The notes below the pieces were generated by a model, which was not told the origin of the DNA, ran no database searches, and saw only the letters and a program-made list of their open reading frames with translations. DNA of 64,000 nucleotides, taken from assembly GCA_900547195.1 (NCBI GenBank), contig URFQ01000004.1:1-64000 (forward strand). The letters are read 5' to 3'. Of this stretch, positions 24,583 to 34,495 are shown in pieces. The first letter of the stretch is position 1, and each line of letters begins with the position of its first letter. Origin of the DNA: an uncultured Butyricicoccus sp. (GTDB taxonomy: Bacteria > Bacillota > Clostridia > Oscillospirales > Butyricicoccaceae). A program made the translations under genes and the position numbers.

Positions 24583-25584
24583 TCAGGACGCATCCGGCTC
24601 AGGCTCATCGACCGGGGTAATGTCATCGAGAGGAAGCGCCGACTGCTCAATCTGCTCGGGCGTGGTGGGCGGGCAGTACGCCGTGGTCGGGTCTTTCAAG
24701 TAGATGATATTGACGTCGGACGGCGAAAGTTCATCGCTTACAATACGCGAAAGCATGCGCAGCTTTTCGGGGAGCTTGGTAGCTTCACCAAGGCGCACAT
24801 CCAGCCGGCCAAGGTAGCCGAACCGCACGTCATATGCAGCCGATACATTGATAAAATCCACGTCCTCCATCATGCCCTGCTGATCAAGGGCTTTGGTGAC
24901 GTCCAGCAGTATTTCGACATGGCCGCCGTCCTCCCCGGTCAGCGTCTGGCCGGCTTTGCCGCCCGCAATGGTCACGCCCGTGACCGGTGCGACGCCTTCG
25001 GGCGCGCTCGCGGCCTGCTCGAGCAGCTTGCCCTGCGCGTCCGCCAGGAAACAGCCGCCGCCCTCTACATCCACCGCCATCGCCGGCGCCGCATCCACAG
25101 CTTTGACCAGCAGGCCGTCGGGCAGCTGCCGCTCAATGGTCACACGGCTGAGATAAGGATAGGCTTTCAGAATTTTCTTTTCCAGCGACGACACCCGGAA
25201 GGAAAACAGGTTGTCCCCCTTCTCAATGCCAAGCGTGGCCGTGATTTCGTCCGCGGTATAATGGGCGGTGCCGGTCACATCCAGCTTGTCCACCCGGAAA
25301 AACACGGTCACCGCCAGAAAGGCCGCGCCGAGCGTCAGGATGAGGAATGCAATGCGGCGGGTGATCTGCCGCCTGCGGCTGCGGCGCACCAGCCTGCGCT
25401 GCCGCTCGGAACGGCTGAGCTGCTGAGGCTGCGGCATGCGCCTGCGCTTTTTCTTTTTGGGGATTGCCTGCGTGCGCGGCGCGGGCTGCATCCCCGGAGC
25501 AGGCTGCTGCATGGGCGCCGGTTCCATACCGGGCGGCCGCGGCCGCTGTGCCCCCGGGCGCTGCCTGGATCGTTTTTTGCTCAT
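24583..25584 (-). CDS. ftsQ: Cell division protein FtsQ/DivIB
   Basis: 333 aa. A long basic, Pro-rich cytoplasmic tail (1-75) is followed by one membrane segment (about 78-97, IAFLILTLGAAFLAVTVFF). A POTRA domain begins FRVDKLDVTGTAHYTADEI, then the beta domain and an acidic C-terminal tail. It links early and late divisome proteins at the septum. It is the last gene of the wall cluster before the separate ftsZ promoter. Confidence 0.9.
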   Translation of the reverse strand: MSKKRSRQRPGAQRPRPPGMEPAPMQQPAPGMQPAPRTQAIPKKKKRRRMPQPQQLSRSERQRRLVRRSRRRQITRRIAFLILTLGAAFLAVTVFFRVDKLDVTGTAHYTADEITATLGIEKGDNLFSFRVSSLEKKILKAYPYLSRVTIERQLPDGLLVKAVDAAPAMAVDVEGGGCFLADAQGKLLEQAASAPEGVAPVTGVTIAGGKAGQTLTGEDGGHVEILLDVTKALDQQGMMEDVDFINVSAAYDVRFGYLGRLDVRLGEATKLPEKLRMLSRIVSDELSPSDVNIIYLKDPTTAYCPPTTPEQIEQSALPLDDITPVDEPEPDAS

Positions 25585-25611
25585 GCTTCCTCCTGTCCGT
25601 GGCCGTCCCGT

Positions 25612-26736
25612 TTAGCCGATGGCCTCCAAAATGTGCTGGTAGATTTTTTCCCCTGCATCCAGTGTCGCGAGACGGGCGGCACAGGCCGCCATCTCCGCGC
25701 GTCCCGCATCGTCAGCCAGCAGGGCGGCCGTCATGCCGAGCAGCTTTGCGCCGCTCGATTCCTTTTCGAGCAGCACCTGGCACGCGCCGGCTTTTTCCAG
25801 CGCGCGGGCATTCTTTTCCTGGTGATTTTCCGCGACATACGGCGAAGGCACCATAATCGACGCGCGGCCGAGCGCGCACAGCTCCCCGATGGTTGCCGCG
25901 CCCGCGCGGCAGATGACCAGGTCGGCGGCCGCCATCTGGTCGGCCATGTCGTAAATGTAATCGGTCAGGCGGAGGTTCGGGTGCCGCGCCAGATCGACGC
26001 CTTTTTCCGCCACCATCGCCTTCACGGTTTCAAACGCCGCCGAGCCGGTCGCGTGCACGTGCCGGAACGCGGTGCGCTGCCCAGCTTCGAGCGCCAGCAT
26101 GTCGGCCATGTGCTCGTTCATGTATTTTGCGCCCATAGAGCCCCAAAAGGACACCACCATGCGGTCGCTGTCCGCGAGGCCAAGCTTTTTGCGCGCTGCG
26201 GCGCGGTCGGCAAACACGATCTCGGTGCGCACCGGCGAACCGGTCATAAAAATATTATCGCCGCCACCGAGCAATGCGCGCGCTTCTTCGAAACAGATCA
26301 GCACCTTTTTCGCCTTTTTTGCAAGCATTTTGGTGGTCACACCCGGCAGGGCGTTGACCTCCAGCAGCACCGTCGGGATGCCAAGCTTCTGCGCGGCGCT
26401 GACAACCGGGAAACTGGCATAGCCGCCGCAGCCGATGACGCAGTCGGGCCGGTGTTGTTTCAAAAGCTTTTTGGCTTTGCTTTGTGCCGTCAGGGTCTGA
26501 TAGACGGCGCTCACGTTATGGCCAATCGCGCCCGGGCGGAGCGAACGCCGCAGTCCGGTGATTTCAATCACGTCCAGCGGATAGCCTTCACGCGGCACAA
26601 GCCGGGATTCGATGCCCTTGCTGGTGCCTGCAAACCGCACCTCGGTATCCGGGCGCTTCTGCTGAAAATAGCGGGCAATGGCCAGGCCGGGCGTGACGTG
26701 CCCGCCCGTGCCGCCGCCGGTGATGTAGAGTTTCAT
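25612..26736 (-). CDS. murG: UDP-GlcNAc:lipid-I GlcNAc transferase MurG
   Basis: 374 aa GT-B glycosyltransferase that converts lipid I to lipid II on the inner membrane face. N-terminal GGGTGGHV (about 7-14) and GCGGYASFPV (about 102) form the acceptor side. RAGAATIGELCALG in the C-domain binds UDP-GlcNAc. No murB or murC lies beside it, unlike several other Firmicutes. Confidence 0.95.
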   Translation of the reverse strand: MKLYITGGGTGGHVTPGLAIARYFQQKRPDTEVRFAGTSKGIESRLVPREGYPLDVIEITGLRRSLRPGAIGHNVSAVYQTLTAQSKAKKLLKQHRPDCVIGCGGYASFPVVSAAQKLGIPTVLLEVNALPGVTTKMLAKKAKKVLICFEEARALLGGGDNIFMTGSPVRTEIVFADRAAARKKLGLADSDRMVVSFWGSMGAKYMNEHMADMLALEAGQRTAFRHVHATGSAAFETVKAMVAEKGVDLARHPNLRLTDYIYDMADQMAAADLVICRAGAATIGELCALGRASIMVPSPYVAENHQEKNARALEKAGACQVLLEKESSGAKLLGMTAALLADDAGRAEMAACAARLATLDAGEKIYQHILEAIG

Positions 26737-26753
26737 AGTTCCCCCTCTTTCTG

Positions 26754-27938
26754 CTAACCGCTGTCCCGCGTCATACTTCGTGAAATATTCAGCAAAATCC
26801 CCATTTCGCCCAGCTGGATGAGCAGCGCCGTGCCGCCGTAGCTGAAAAACGGCAGGCTTGCACCCGTCACCGGGAACAGGCCGCTGACAACAAACAGGTT
26901 GACGAGCGTCTGGATGGCCAGTTTGCAGGTAATGCCGACCGCCACCAGGCAGCCGAATTTGTCCCTGGCATTGCGGGCAATATACAGCCCGCGGTAAATC
27001 AGATACCCGAACATGATCATTACAAGGATCGCGCCGATCAGCCCGGTTTCCTCACACCACGACGAGAAAATGAAATCGTTCTGCGGCTCCGGCAGATACA
27101 GGTGCTTTTGGCGCCCCTGCCCGAGGCCAACGCCCCACAGGCCGCCCGAACCGATGGCGACAAAGCTGTTTGCGCCCTGCCACCCCTTGTTTTTGAGGTC
27201 GATGAACGGGTTGATCCACACCGCGATACGGTCTCGCACGTGCGCAAAGCGGTCGGTGTTGTAGGCCAGCGCAAAGGCGCAGGCCGCCGCGCCCCCCATC
27301 GGGAAGAAATACCAGATTTTGATGCCGGCGACAAACAGGATGCACAGGCCAAGGCCCAGGATGATGATAGTCGCGGACAGATGCGGTTCGCGGTACAGCA
27401 GGAAGGCGATCACGCCGAGCGCTCCGATATACGGCAGCAGGCCGTAACGCAGGGTGCGGATCTTCTGGCCCGCTTTGGCCGCGTAATAGGAAAACGACAG
27501 GATGACCGCGGTCTTCATCAGCTCGGACGGCTGGAATTCCCCAATCACGGGCAGCTGAATCCAGCGGGTCGCATTGTTGTGGGTCTTGCCCACACCCGGG
27601 ATCAGAACTAGAATCAGCAGCGCAATCCCGACGGCGAACAGCACTTTCTGGATGCGCGCATACAAATGATAATCCACCATGGACACGAACAGCATTGCTG
27701 CAATCCCAACGGCGCCGAACAGCGCCTGCTGCCGGATGAATTTCGTAGGGTCGCCAAATTTATAGAGCGCCGCCGGATAGCTTGCGGAAAACAGGGCGAT
27801 GAGCCCCACAATCAGCAGCAGGAGGATCATAATCAGCGTGCCGGCGTCCAGTTTGCCGAGGCCGCTGGATTTCACCGGCTGCTGCGGCTTTGGCGCGCGG
27901 CGTTCGCGTTCGTAAAGTTGTACCGATCGAGCTGGCAT
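26754..27938 (-). CDS. ftsW: SEDS-family peptidoglycan polymerase FtsW/SpoVE
   Basis: 394 aa, about ten membrane segments, with the family blocks ATRWIQLPVIGEFQPSEL and FVVSGLFPVTGASLPFFSYG. It polymerises lipid II together with its class B PBP, here probably the SpoVD-type protein. ATG 27938 is chosen because GGGAAAGG precedes it; the open frame extends further upstream but overlaps mraY. It follows mraY directly, with no murD between. Confidence 0.92.
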   Translation of the reverse strand: MPARSVQLYERERRAPKPQQPVKSSGLGKLDAGTLIMILLLLIVGLIALFSASYPAALYKFGDPTKFIRQQALFGAVGIAAMLFVSMVDYHLYARIQKVLFAVGIALLILVLIPGVGKTHNNATRWIQLPVIGEFQPSELMKTAVILSFSYYAAKAGQKIRTLRYGLLPYIGALGVIAFLLYREPHLSATIIILGLGLCILFVAGIKIWYFFPMGGAAACAFALAYNTDRFAHVRDRIAVWINPFIDLKNKGWQGANSFVAIGSGGLWGVGLGQGRQKHLYLPEPQNDFIFSSWCEETGLIGAILVMIMFGYLIYRGLYIARNARDKFGCLVAVGITCKLAIQTLVNLFVVSGLFPVTGASLPFFSYGGTALLIQLGEMGILLNISRSMTRDSG

Positions 27939-27979
27939 AAACCTTTCCCTTTCCCATCCCGTGCGCGTCCGGTCCCTGC

Positions 27980-28978
27980 TTACAGCGAAGCGCGGAACAG
28001 CATCCACGCGAGGATGCACATAACAACAGTGATTGCGGTAAAGACGCCGACGATCTTTCGTTCGCCCCAGCCGCACATTTCAAAATGATGATGAACCGGC
28101 GCCATTTTAAACAGGCGCTTACCATGGGTTGCCTTAAAATAGGAGACCTGCAAAATAACCGAAAGGGTTTCGCAGATATAAATGAAGCCGACGGGCAGCA
28201 GCATGAGCGGCATATCGCACGCAAACGCCAGGCCGGCGACCGCGCCGCCAAGGAAAAGCGAACCGGTGTCGCCCATGAACACCTTCGCGGGGTTAAAGTT
28301 GAAGATCAGGAAACCGAGCAACGCGCCCGCGAGCGCGCCAGCAAACGCCATCACGCCCGGATTTTGCTGGCAGTAACCGACTGCGGCAAAAAAGATTGCG
28401 ACCGGAACGGTCACGCTGGCGGCCAGGCCGTCGATGCCATCGGTCAGGTTCACGGCATTGTCGCAGCCCACCACAACCACAATCGAAAAAATCAGGTAAA
28501 CGACCCACGGCAGTTCCAGCGTGACGTTTGCGCCCGGAATCCAGAGGCCTGCGCTCAGGCCGCCGGTCAGGCGCAGCAGGGACAGGAACACCGCAGCCAC
28601 GACAATCTGAAGCAGCATTTTCTGCCCTGCGCTCAGGCCCGCGTTCTGCTTTTTCTTAATCTTTGCCCAGTCGTCGACCATACCGACCAGTCCGTAAGCC
28701 AGCGCAATCAGCAGCACGGCAAAGAAATTGCCCACCGCGTGGCCTCCCGCCGCGAGCTGCCCGGTCAGCGCGCCCAGGATGAGCATGCTCACCGTGATGC
28801 CGAGCATAAACATAAATCCGCCCATAGTCGGAATATTCTGCTTGTTCATATGCCACTTGGGGCCGATCTCCAGAATCTTCTGGCCAAATTTCATCTTGCG
28901 CAGCCAGTGGATGACCGGCATGCCGATCGCCGCCGTCACCGCAAATGCGATCACGGCTGCCAGTAAAATGGTTTTCAT
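27980..28978 (-). CDS. mraY: Phospho-N-acetylmuramoyl-pentapeptide transferase MraY
   Basis: 332 aa, about ten membrane segments, making lipid I from UDP-MurNAc-pentapeptide and undecaprenyl phosphate. Signature motifs are GMVDDWAKI (Asp pair near residue 100), NAVNLTDGIDGLAASVT and MGDTGSLFLGG, plus the C-terminal HHHFE (PVHHHFEMCGW). It starts 3 nt after the murF stop. Confidence 0.95.
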   Translation of the reverse strand: MKTILLAAVIAFAVTAAIGMPVIHWLRKMKFGQKILEIGPKWHMNKQNIPTMGGFMFMLGITVSMLILGALTGQLAAGGHAVGNFFAVLLIALAYGLVGMVDDWAKIKKKQNAGLSAGQKMLLQIVVAAVFLSLLRLTGGLSAGLWIPGANVTLELPWVVYLIFSIVVVVGCDNAVNLTDGIDGLAASVTVPVAIFFAAVGYCQQNPGVMAFAGALAGALLGFLIFNFNPAKVFMGDTGSLFLGGAVAGLAFACDMPLMLLPVGFIYICETLSVILQVSYFKATHGKRLFKMAPVHHHFEMCGWGERKIVGVFTAITVVMCILAWMLFRASL

Positions 28979-28981
28979 CCG

Positions 28982-30346
28982 TTAAACTTCCTCCCCCAGG
29001 AACCGTTTCATTGCGTTTTCCATCCGCATGCTGCGGCTGCCCTTGAACAGCAGCGCATCCCCCGGCCGTGCGTCCGCTTTCAGCGCGGCCGCAAGCGCTT
29101 CATGCGTATCGAATATTTGAATGTTTTCCGCGGCCATACCGCCCTCGCGCGCACCGGCCGCCATGTCGGCGGCGTTCCCGCCGTAGAGGTACACGGCGTC
29201 GGCGTATTCCGCTGCCGCAAGGCCGGCTTCCCGGTGCCCCTCCACGGCGTGCTCCCCCAGCTCGAGCATGGAGCCGAGCGCAGCCAGCCTGCGTCCCTTT
29301 TGGCTGCCGAGCACCTTAAGCGCGGCCTTCATCGAATCCGGGCTCGCGTTATAGCAATCCTCATAAATGGTAAAGCCGTTTTTCTCATAAAGCTTCTGCC
29401 GTCGGCCGTCGGGCTGGTAGGCCGCGAGCGCGGCCGCAATATCGTCCGGCTCCACGCCGAGCAGCCAGCCGACCGCAGCGGCGGCCAGCGCATTGCCGAC
29501 ATTGTGCTCGCCCGGGATGGAAAGCTGCACCGGGAATGAGCCCTCGGGCAGGCGGATGGTGAACGATACACCCGAAGGCGTCGCCGCGATATTCCCGGCG
29601 CGCACGTCGCAGTTCGGGTTTTCAATGCCGAACCAGACCTTTCGGCCATAGATATGGTCGCGTTTGTCCCACAACAGCGGCTCGTCGCCGTTCAGCACCG
29701 CAATGCCGCCACGCGCGGCCAAGCCCTCCAAAATCTCCATTTTGGCGCGGCAGATGCCCTCGCGTGAGCCAAGGAATTCAATATGGGAGGTGCCGATCAT
29801 GGTGATGACCGCAATGCTCGGCTTGGCGCAGTCGACCATGGACGCAATTTCCCCGAATCCGGACATACCCATCTCAAACACCGCAGCCTCATGGCGGGAT
29901 TCCAGCCCGAGCACCGAAAGCGGCAGGCCAAGCTGGTTGTTGAGATTGCCCGTGGTCGCGTGAGTCTCGTACAGGCGGCCGAGCACCGCCTCCGTCATGC
30001 CACGCGTCGTGGTTTTTCCGACCGAGCCGGTGATGGCCACCACCGGGCAGTCAAACCGGTCGCGGTAGCCGCCCGCGAGATCCAGCATGGCCTGTCTCGT
30101 ATCGTCCACGTACAGCGCCGGCGCGTCGTAGGTTTCGTCCCTGCGCGCGCTCAAAACCGCGGCTGCGCCATTCTTCACAGCTTCCGGAATAAAATCATGG
30201 CCGTCAAACCGCTCGCCCCGGATGGCGGCAAACAGGCAGCCTGGGACAACCTCCCGGTTGTCTTTTACGACGCTTGTAATTTGGGCTTCACCCGTTGCCT
30301 CGCCGTGCGTCCAGTCCGCGGCCTGCGACAGCAGAAAGCTTTCCAT
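28982..30346 (-). CDS. murF: UDP-MurNAc-tripeptide--D-Ala-D-Ala ligase MurF
   Basis: 454 aa Mur ligase. It has an N-domain, an ATP-binding loop AITGSVGKTTTRGM (near residue 110), a central motif FEMGMSGFGEI and the C-domain start YEDCYNASPDSMKAAL. It adds D-Ala-D-Ala to the UDP-tripeptide in the cytoplasm. It is separated from murE by 90 nt. Confidence 0.95.
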   Translation of the reverse strand: MESFLLSQAADWTHGEATGEAQITSVVKDNREVVPGCLFAAIRGERFDGHDFIPEAVKNGAAAVLSARRDETYDAPALYVDDTRQAMLDLAGGYRDRFDCPVVAITGSVGKTTTRGMTEAVLGRLYETHATTGNLNNQLGLPLSVLGLESRHEAAVFEMGMSGFGEIASMVDCAKPSIAVITMIGTSHIEFLGSREGICRAKMEILEGLAARGGIAVLNGDEPLLWDKRDHIYGRKVWFGIENPNCDVRAGNIAATPSGVSFTIRLPEGSFPVQLSIPGEHNVGNALAAAAVGWLLGVEPDDIAAALAAYQPDGRRQKLYEKNGFTIYEDCYNASPDSMKAALKVLGSQKGRRLAALGSMLELGEHAVEGHREAGLAAAEYADAVYLYGGNAADMAAGAREGGMAAENIQIFDTHEALAAALKADARPGDALLFKGSRSMRMENAMKRFLGEEV

Positions 30347-30436
30347 ATCTCCACCCCTATGTAAAAACTGACCCGCCCATCGCTTTCGGACGGGCGGCGT
30401 AATGAATTATAGCACACTGGACCCGAAAATCCAGCG

Positions 30437-31873
30437 TTATTTGCCGAAATACGCAGCGACCACTTCTCTTTCGTCAAGATGATGCTTGACGTGGTTGATC
30501 TCCTGATAGGTTTCGTGGCCTTTGCCCATGAGGACAACGGTATCGCCCTTCTGCGCCATGCCGAGCGCGAAGCGGATGGCCTCCGGGCGGCTCACAAGGA
30601 CTTCCTTGGGCGTTTTGCTGTCCTTCATACCTTCGAGGATATCCGCAAGGATGGCTTCGGGCTGCTCGGTGCGCGGGTTGTCGCTGGTAACAATGCAGAA
30701 ATCCGCCAGCCTTGCCGCAATCGCGCCCATCTTCGGGCGCTTGGTGCGGTCGCGGTCGCCGCCGCATCCAAACAGCGCGATCACGCGCCCCTTGGTAAAG
30801 CCGCGCACGGCGCGCAGCACGTTTTCCACGCCGTCCGGCGAATGGGCGTAGTCGATGAGAACCGTGTAATCGGTGCCCGTCGGCACGACCTCCACGCGGC
30901 CCTTGACGCCGTGCGCTGTTTTGAGCGCCGCCGCCGCGTCCGCAAGCGGCACGCCGAGCGCGCGGCACACGCCGAGCGCGGCCAGCGCATTGGCAACCGA
31001 GAACTGTCCCGGGATGCCGAGATGTACGCGGGCAATGCCCTCCTCGGCGGAGGCGACAAAATCCACGCTGTCCGTGTGCAGGCGGATATCCTTGGCCGCG
31101 AGGTCGGCGGTATCGTGCTTTGCCGAGAAGGTCTCAATGGGGCACGTCGCGTCGAGCAGCATCTTTTCACTCGCCGGATCATCCATATTGATGACGCCCT
31201 TGTCACAGATGGTGAACAGGAGAGCCTTGGCCTTCCGGTATTCCTCCATAGTCTTATGGAAATCCAGATGATCCTGCGTCAGGTTGGTAAACGCGCCGGC
31301 CGCGAAATGGATGCCGTACACACGGTCCAGGACGAGCGAATGCGAGGAAACCTCCATCACGCAATGCGTGCAGCCGGCCTCAGCCATGCGCGCAAACAGC
31401 GCGTGCAGCTCGTAGGACTCGGGCGTGGTGCGCTCGGTGTCGATCGCCTCCTCCCCGATCAGGTTTTGGTTGGTGCCGATCAGGCCCACCTTCGCCCCCT
31501 GCGCCTCCAGGATGTGCTTGATAAGATAGGTTGTGGTGGTCTTGCCGTTGGTGCCGGTCACGCCGATCATTTTCAGCTTACGTGCCGGGTGTCCGAAGCG
31601 GTTTGCCCCAATGATGGCGAGCGCACGGCGGGAATTTTCCGTAATCACCGCCGGAACGCCATCGTCCGCTTGCTCGCACACGACAGCCGCCGCGCCCTTT
31701 TCGAGCGCAGAGGGGATGTACTTATGGCCGTCGGTCTCATAACCGCGGATGGCGACAAACAGATCTCCCGGCTGGACGGCGCGCGAATCATACCGGACCT
31801 CCCCGATCTCTGGGTCGCCGGAGACCGTGTTCCTCAAGATGTCCATGTCCTTCAGCAGTGCGGATAATTTCAT
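30437..31873 (-). CDS. murE: UDP-MurNAc-L-Ala-D-Glu--meso-DAP ligase MurE
   Basis: 478 aa Mur ligase. P-loop GVTGTNGKTTTTYLIK (near residue 107) and the substrate-specificity motif SDNPRTE (near residue 395), in which DNPR marks meso-diaminopimelate rather than lysine. This implies DAP-type peptidoglycan. Its stop is 90 nt before murF. Confidence 0.95.
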   Translation of the reverse strand: MKLSALLKDMDILRNTVSGDPEIGEVRYDSRAVQPGDLFVAIRGYETDGHKYIPSALEKGAAAVVCEQADDGVPAVITENSRRALAIIGANRFGHPARKLKMIGVTGTNGKTTTTYLIKHILEAQGAKVGLIGTNQNLIGEEAIDTERTTPESYELHALFARMAEAGCTHCVMEVSSHSLVLDRVYGIHFAAGAFTNLTQDHLDFHKTMEEYRKAKALLFTICDKGVINMDDPASEKMLLDATCPIETFSAKHDTADLAAKDIRLHTDSVDFVASAEEGIARVHLGIPGQFSVANALAALGVCRALGVPLADAAAALKTAHGVKGRVEVVPTGTDYTVLIDYAHSPDGVENVLRAVRGFTKGRVIALFGCGGDRDRTKRPKMGAIAARLADFCIVTSDNPRTEQPEAILADILEGMKDSKTPKEVLVSRPEAIRFALGMAQKGDTVVLMGKGHETYQEINHVKHHLDEREVVAAYFGK

Positions 31874-31899
31874 AATTTGTTCTCCTTTGTTTCCCCGGG

Positions 31900-34365
31900 T
31901 CAGCGGTCGCTGACGCCGGTGCTGTTCTCAAACGAAACGGTGATGACTGTGCCGATCGGCACCTCGGTGCCTGCGGCCGGGTTCTGCTGCACCGCGACGG
32001 TTCCGCTGTTGGTCTGACTGGTTTTGATGCCCGTGCGGCGCATATACAAGTTGTTGTTTTCCAGCCTCTCCCTGGCGGTGGACGGGTGCTCGCCGAGCAC
32101 TTTGGGCACTGTGATCATTTCATTCGACTTTTCGCCGCCAAGATACAGGATGACTTGGCTTTCCGCCGGAATTTTCACGCCGCCGGACGGCACCTGATCG
32201 GTGACCTGGCTGCCTTCGCCCACAAACCGGCAGGTGAGGCCTGCGCTGGCGATTGCGCTTTGCGCATCCTCCGGGCTCTGATTGATCAGGCTCGGCACTT
32301 CGTATTCGCGGCGGTCGCTTTCCGAGTCGTCGTAGCTCTGCTCCACACCAAGATAAGGCAGCACGTCGGTCAGGATACGGCCGACGATCGGCGCCGCAAT
32401 CGCGCCGCCGCCATGGGGCGCACTCTCAGGCAGATCCTGGATGGCGACGAGTACGGCGACCTGGGGGTCATCCATGGGCGCCACGCCGATGAAGGATGCG
32501 GTATAGCGATCCTCGTTGTCCAGGCAGTTCCCCTCGCTGTCATATTTTTTGGCAATTTCCGAGGTTGCGGTCTTGCCGCCCACGCGGTAGCCTGCAACAT
32601 AAGCATTTTTGCCGGTGCCGTCCGAAACAACAGACTCCATCGCCTGGCGCATAAAGGCGGAAGTCTCGGCGGAAACCACCTGCCGCTTGACCTCTGCGCC
32701 AATGGTCCGGCGCACCGAACCGTCCGAATTGAGGATCTGCCGCACCATATGCGGGGTTTTGAGGTTTCCGTTGTCCACGATGGCGGACACCATGGTGATC
32801 ATCTGGAGTGGGGTGACCTGAAAGCGCTGGCCGAACGACGCCGTTGCCAAGTCGGACGGGGTTTCAATCAGCTCCTGCTTGGTGTGGTACAGCACCGTGG
32901 AGGGTTTGGTTTCGCCCGGCAGGTCGATTCCGGTCTTTTCGGTCAGGCCAAAGGCCTCAAAGTAATCAAAGAAGCTGTCGCCGGTGACCTTGGCCGCGAT
33001 CTGCATCATGGCCACGTTGCACGAGTTCATCAGCGCTTCCGTCAGGGTCTGCGTGCCGTGGCCGGCAATCTTGTGACATTTGATGGGCTTGTTCCAGCCT
33101 TTAACCATCATGGAGCCGCCGCAGGTAAAGCTGTCGCTCTCGCTGACGGCGTGCGTCTCGAGGCCGGTCGCTACGGTCATGAGTTTGAAGGTCGAACCAG
33201 GTTCATACGTATCTGAAACAATGTGGTTTCTCCACATGGCCTGCAATTTGTCGGTGCGCAGCGCATCGAGATCCTTTTTCTGGTCGTCACTCATGCCCTG
33301 CGGCAGCTCGGCCCAAAGGCCGTTTGTCAGGTAACCTTCCCCAACCGTGCCGCTGATCCCGTTTTTCGTAAAATACTGCTCAATCTCGCCCATCAGCTCG
33401 TTATAGTACAGGCTGTCCTTCTCGATCGTATCGTATGCATTCACATCAAAATCGGGCATATTTGCCATCCCGAGGATTTCGCCGGTTTTGATGTCCATGA
33501 CAATGCCGGACAGGCCGCCGCGCGCCTGCGGATTGTCGGCAAGGCCGGTCTCCAGATGCTTTTCGAGATAATGCTGAATGGTTTCATCCAGCGTGGTCAC
33601 AATCGACGAGCCGTCCTCGGCCGGGATATACTGCTCATATTCAAACGGCATATCCGAGTTCTGCGCGTTCGCCGCACGCACCACGCGGCCGCTTGTGCCC
33701 GAAAGCACTTCGTTGTATTGCAGCTCAATACCACCGACCGCGCCGTTGATGTTCAGAAAGCCGATGGCCTGCGAGGCAAAGGAGCTGTAAGGATAATAGC
33801 GCTTGGTATCCGGAGTCGTATAAATCGACCGCCCCGAACCGGTCGGGATTTCGGCGGTTTTCATATCGGCGTAGATCTTATTGACCACGTCCTTTTCCAC
33901 GCCGCCCTTGATCTCCATCGACTGCATCTCGGTGCGCTGCACCTTTTTCAGCACCGTGTCATACACCAGCTCGAGGTTGTCGCTCAAAATCTGCGCGACT
34001 TGCTCCTGCACGTCCTCGAGCGACAGCTTCGGCTGCCCCTCCTCGGCGCGCTTGTTTTTTTCGGTCACCCAGTTGCTCAGCCCTTTGGGGTTGATGAGCA
34101 CGGTTTCGGTGGCGGCGGATTCGGCCAGCACTTTCATATTGCGGTCGTAAATGGTGCCGCGTTTCGGCTCAATGATGGTGTCGCGGGTCTGGAAACTCAG
34201 CGCCTTTTCCTCATAAAAGTCATATCGCACGACCTGCATCCAGAACAGGCGCACGCCCACCGCGGCGAAGCCCACCACGGAGAGGAAAATAATCAGCACC
34301 GCAATGCGGCAGCGCATCTGGGAATTTGGCCTTTTTTCGCGTCTTTTCGGCTTGGGTATCCGCAT
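31900..34365 (-). CDS. spoVD: SpoVD-type class B penicillin-binding protein with PASTA domains
   Basis: 821 aa. A short cytoplasmic tail and one membrane segment (about 22-44) are followed by the PBP dimerisation domain and the transpeptidase domain, with STFKLM (active Ser near 389), SCN and GKTATSE in place of the usual KTGT. Two PASTA repeats (about 690-820; PSLINQSPEDAQSAI, VPKVLGEHPSTARERL) are at the C-terminus. It crosslinks septal or spore-cortex peptidoglycan. With no second class B PBP in the cluster, it may serve both vegetative and spore division. Confidence 0.9.
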   Translation of the reverse strand: MRIPKPKRREKRPNSQMRCRIAVLIIFLSVVGFAAVGVRLFWMQVVRYDFYEEKALSFQTRDTIIEPKRGTIYDRNMKVLAESAATETVLINPKGLSNWVTEKNKRAEEGQPKLSLEDVQEQVAQILSDNLELVYDTVLKKVQRTEMQSMEIKGGVEKDVVNKIYADMKTAEIPTGSGRSIYTTPDTKRYYPYSSFASQAIGFLNINGAVGGIELQYNEVLSGTSGRVVRAANAQNSDMPFEYEQYIPAEDGSSIVTTLDETIQHYLEKHLETGLADNPQARGGLSGIVMDIKTGEILGMANMPDFDVNAYDTIEKDSLYYNELMGEIEQYFTKNGISGTVGEGYLTNGLWAELPQGMSDDQKKDLDALRTDKLQAMWRNHIVSDTYEPGSTFKLMTVATGLETHAVSESDSFTCGGSMMVKGWNKPIKCHKIAGHGTQTLTEALMNSCNVAMMQIAAKVTGDSFFDYFEAFGLTEKTGIDLPGETKPSTVLYHTKQELIETPSDLATASFGQRFQVTPLQMITMVSAIVDNGNLKTPHMVRQILNSDGSVRRTIGAEVKRQVVSAETSAFMRQAMESVVSDGTGKNAYVAGYRVGGKTATSEIAKKYDSEGNCLDNEDRYTASFIGVAPMDDPQVAVLVAIQDLPESAPHGGGAIAAPIVGRILTDVLPYLGVEQSYDDSESDRREYEVPSLINQSPEDAQSAIASAGLTCRFVGEGSQVTDQVPSGGVKIPAESQVILYLGGEKSNEMITVPKVLGEHPSTARERLENNNLYMRRTGIKTSQTNSGTVAVQQNPAAGTEVPIGTVITVSFENSTGVSDR

Positions 34366-34495
34366 GATTCGATGTCCTCCAAAAGTTCAGGAACCGGCAT
34401 CCCGGCCCCGCGCCCTGCCGGCGCCCAAAAACAACAAATGGGAGTAGAAGCATTTTCCACCTCTCACTCCCGTAGTACCTATCCTATTCTGCGGA

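Noticed and set aside
24532..26757. 741-codon plus-strand frame across ftsQ and murG
   Set aside because: It spans two well-supported minus-strand genes and has no recognisable domain.
30479..31867. 462-codon plus-strand frame opposite murE
   Set aside because: Shadow of murE; no ribosome binding site and no homology pattern.
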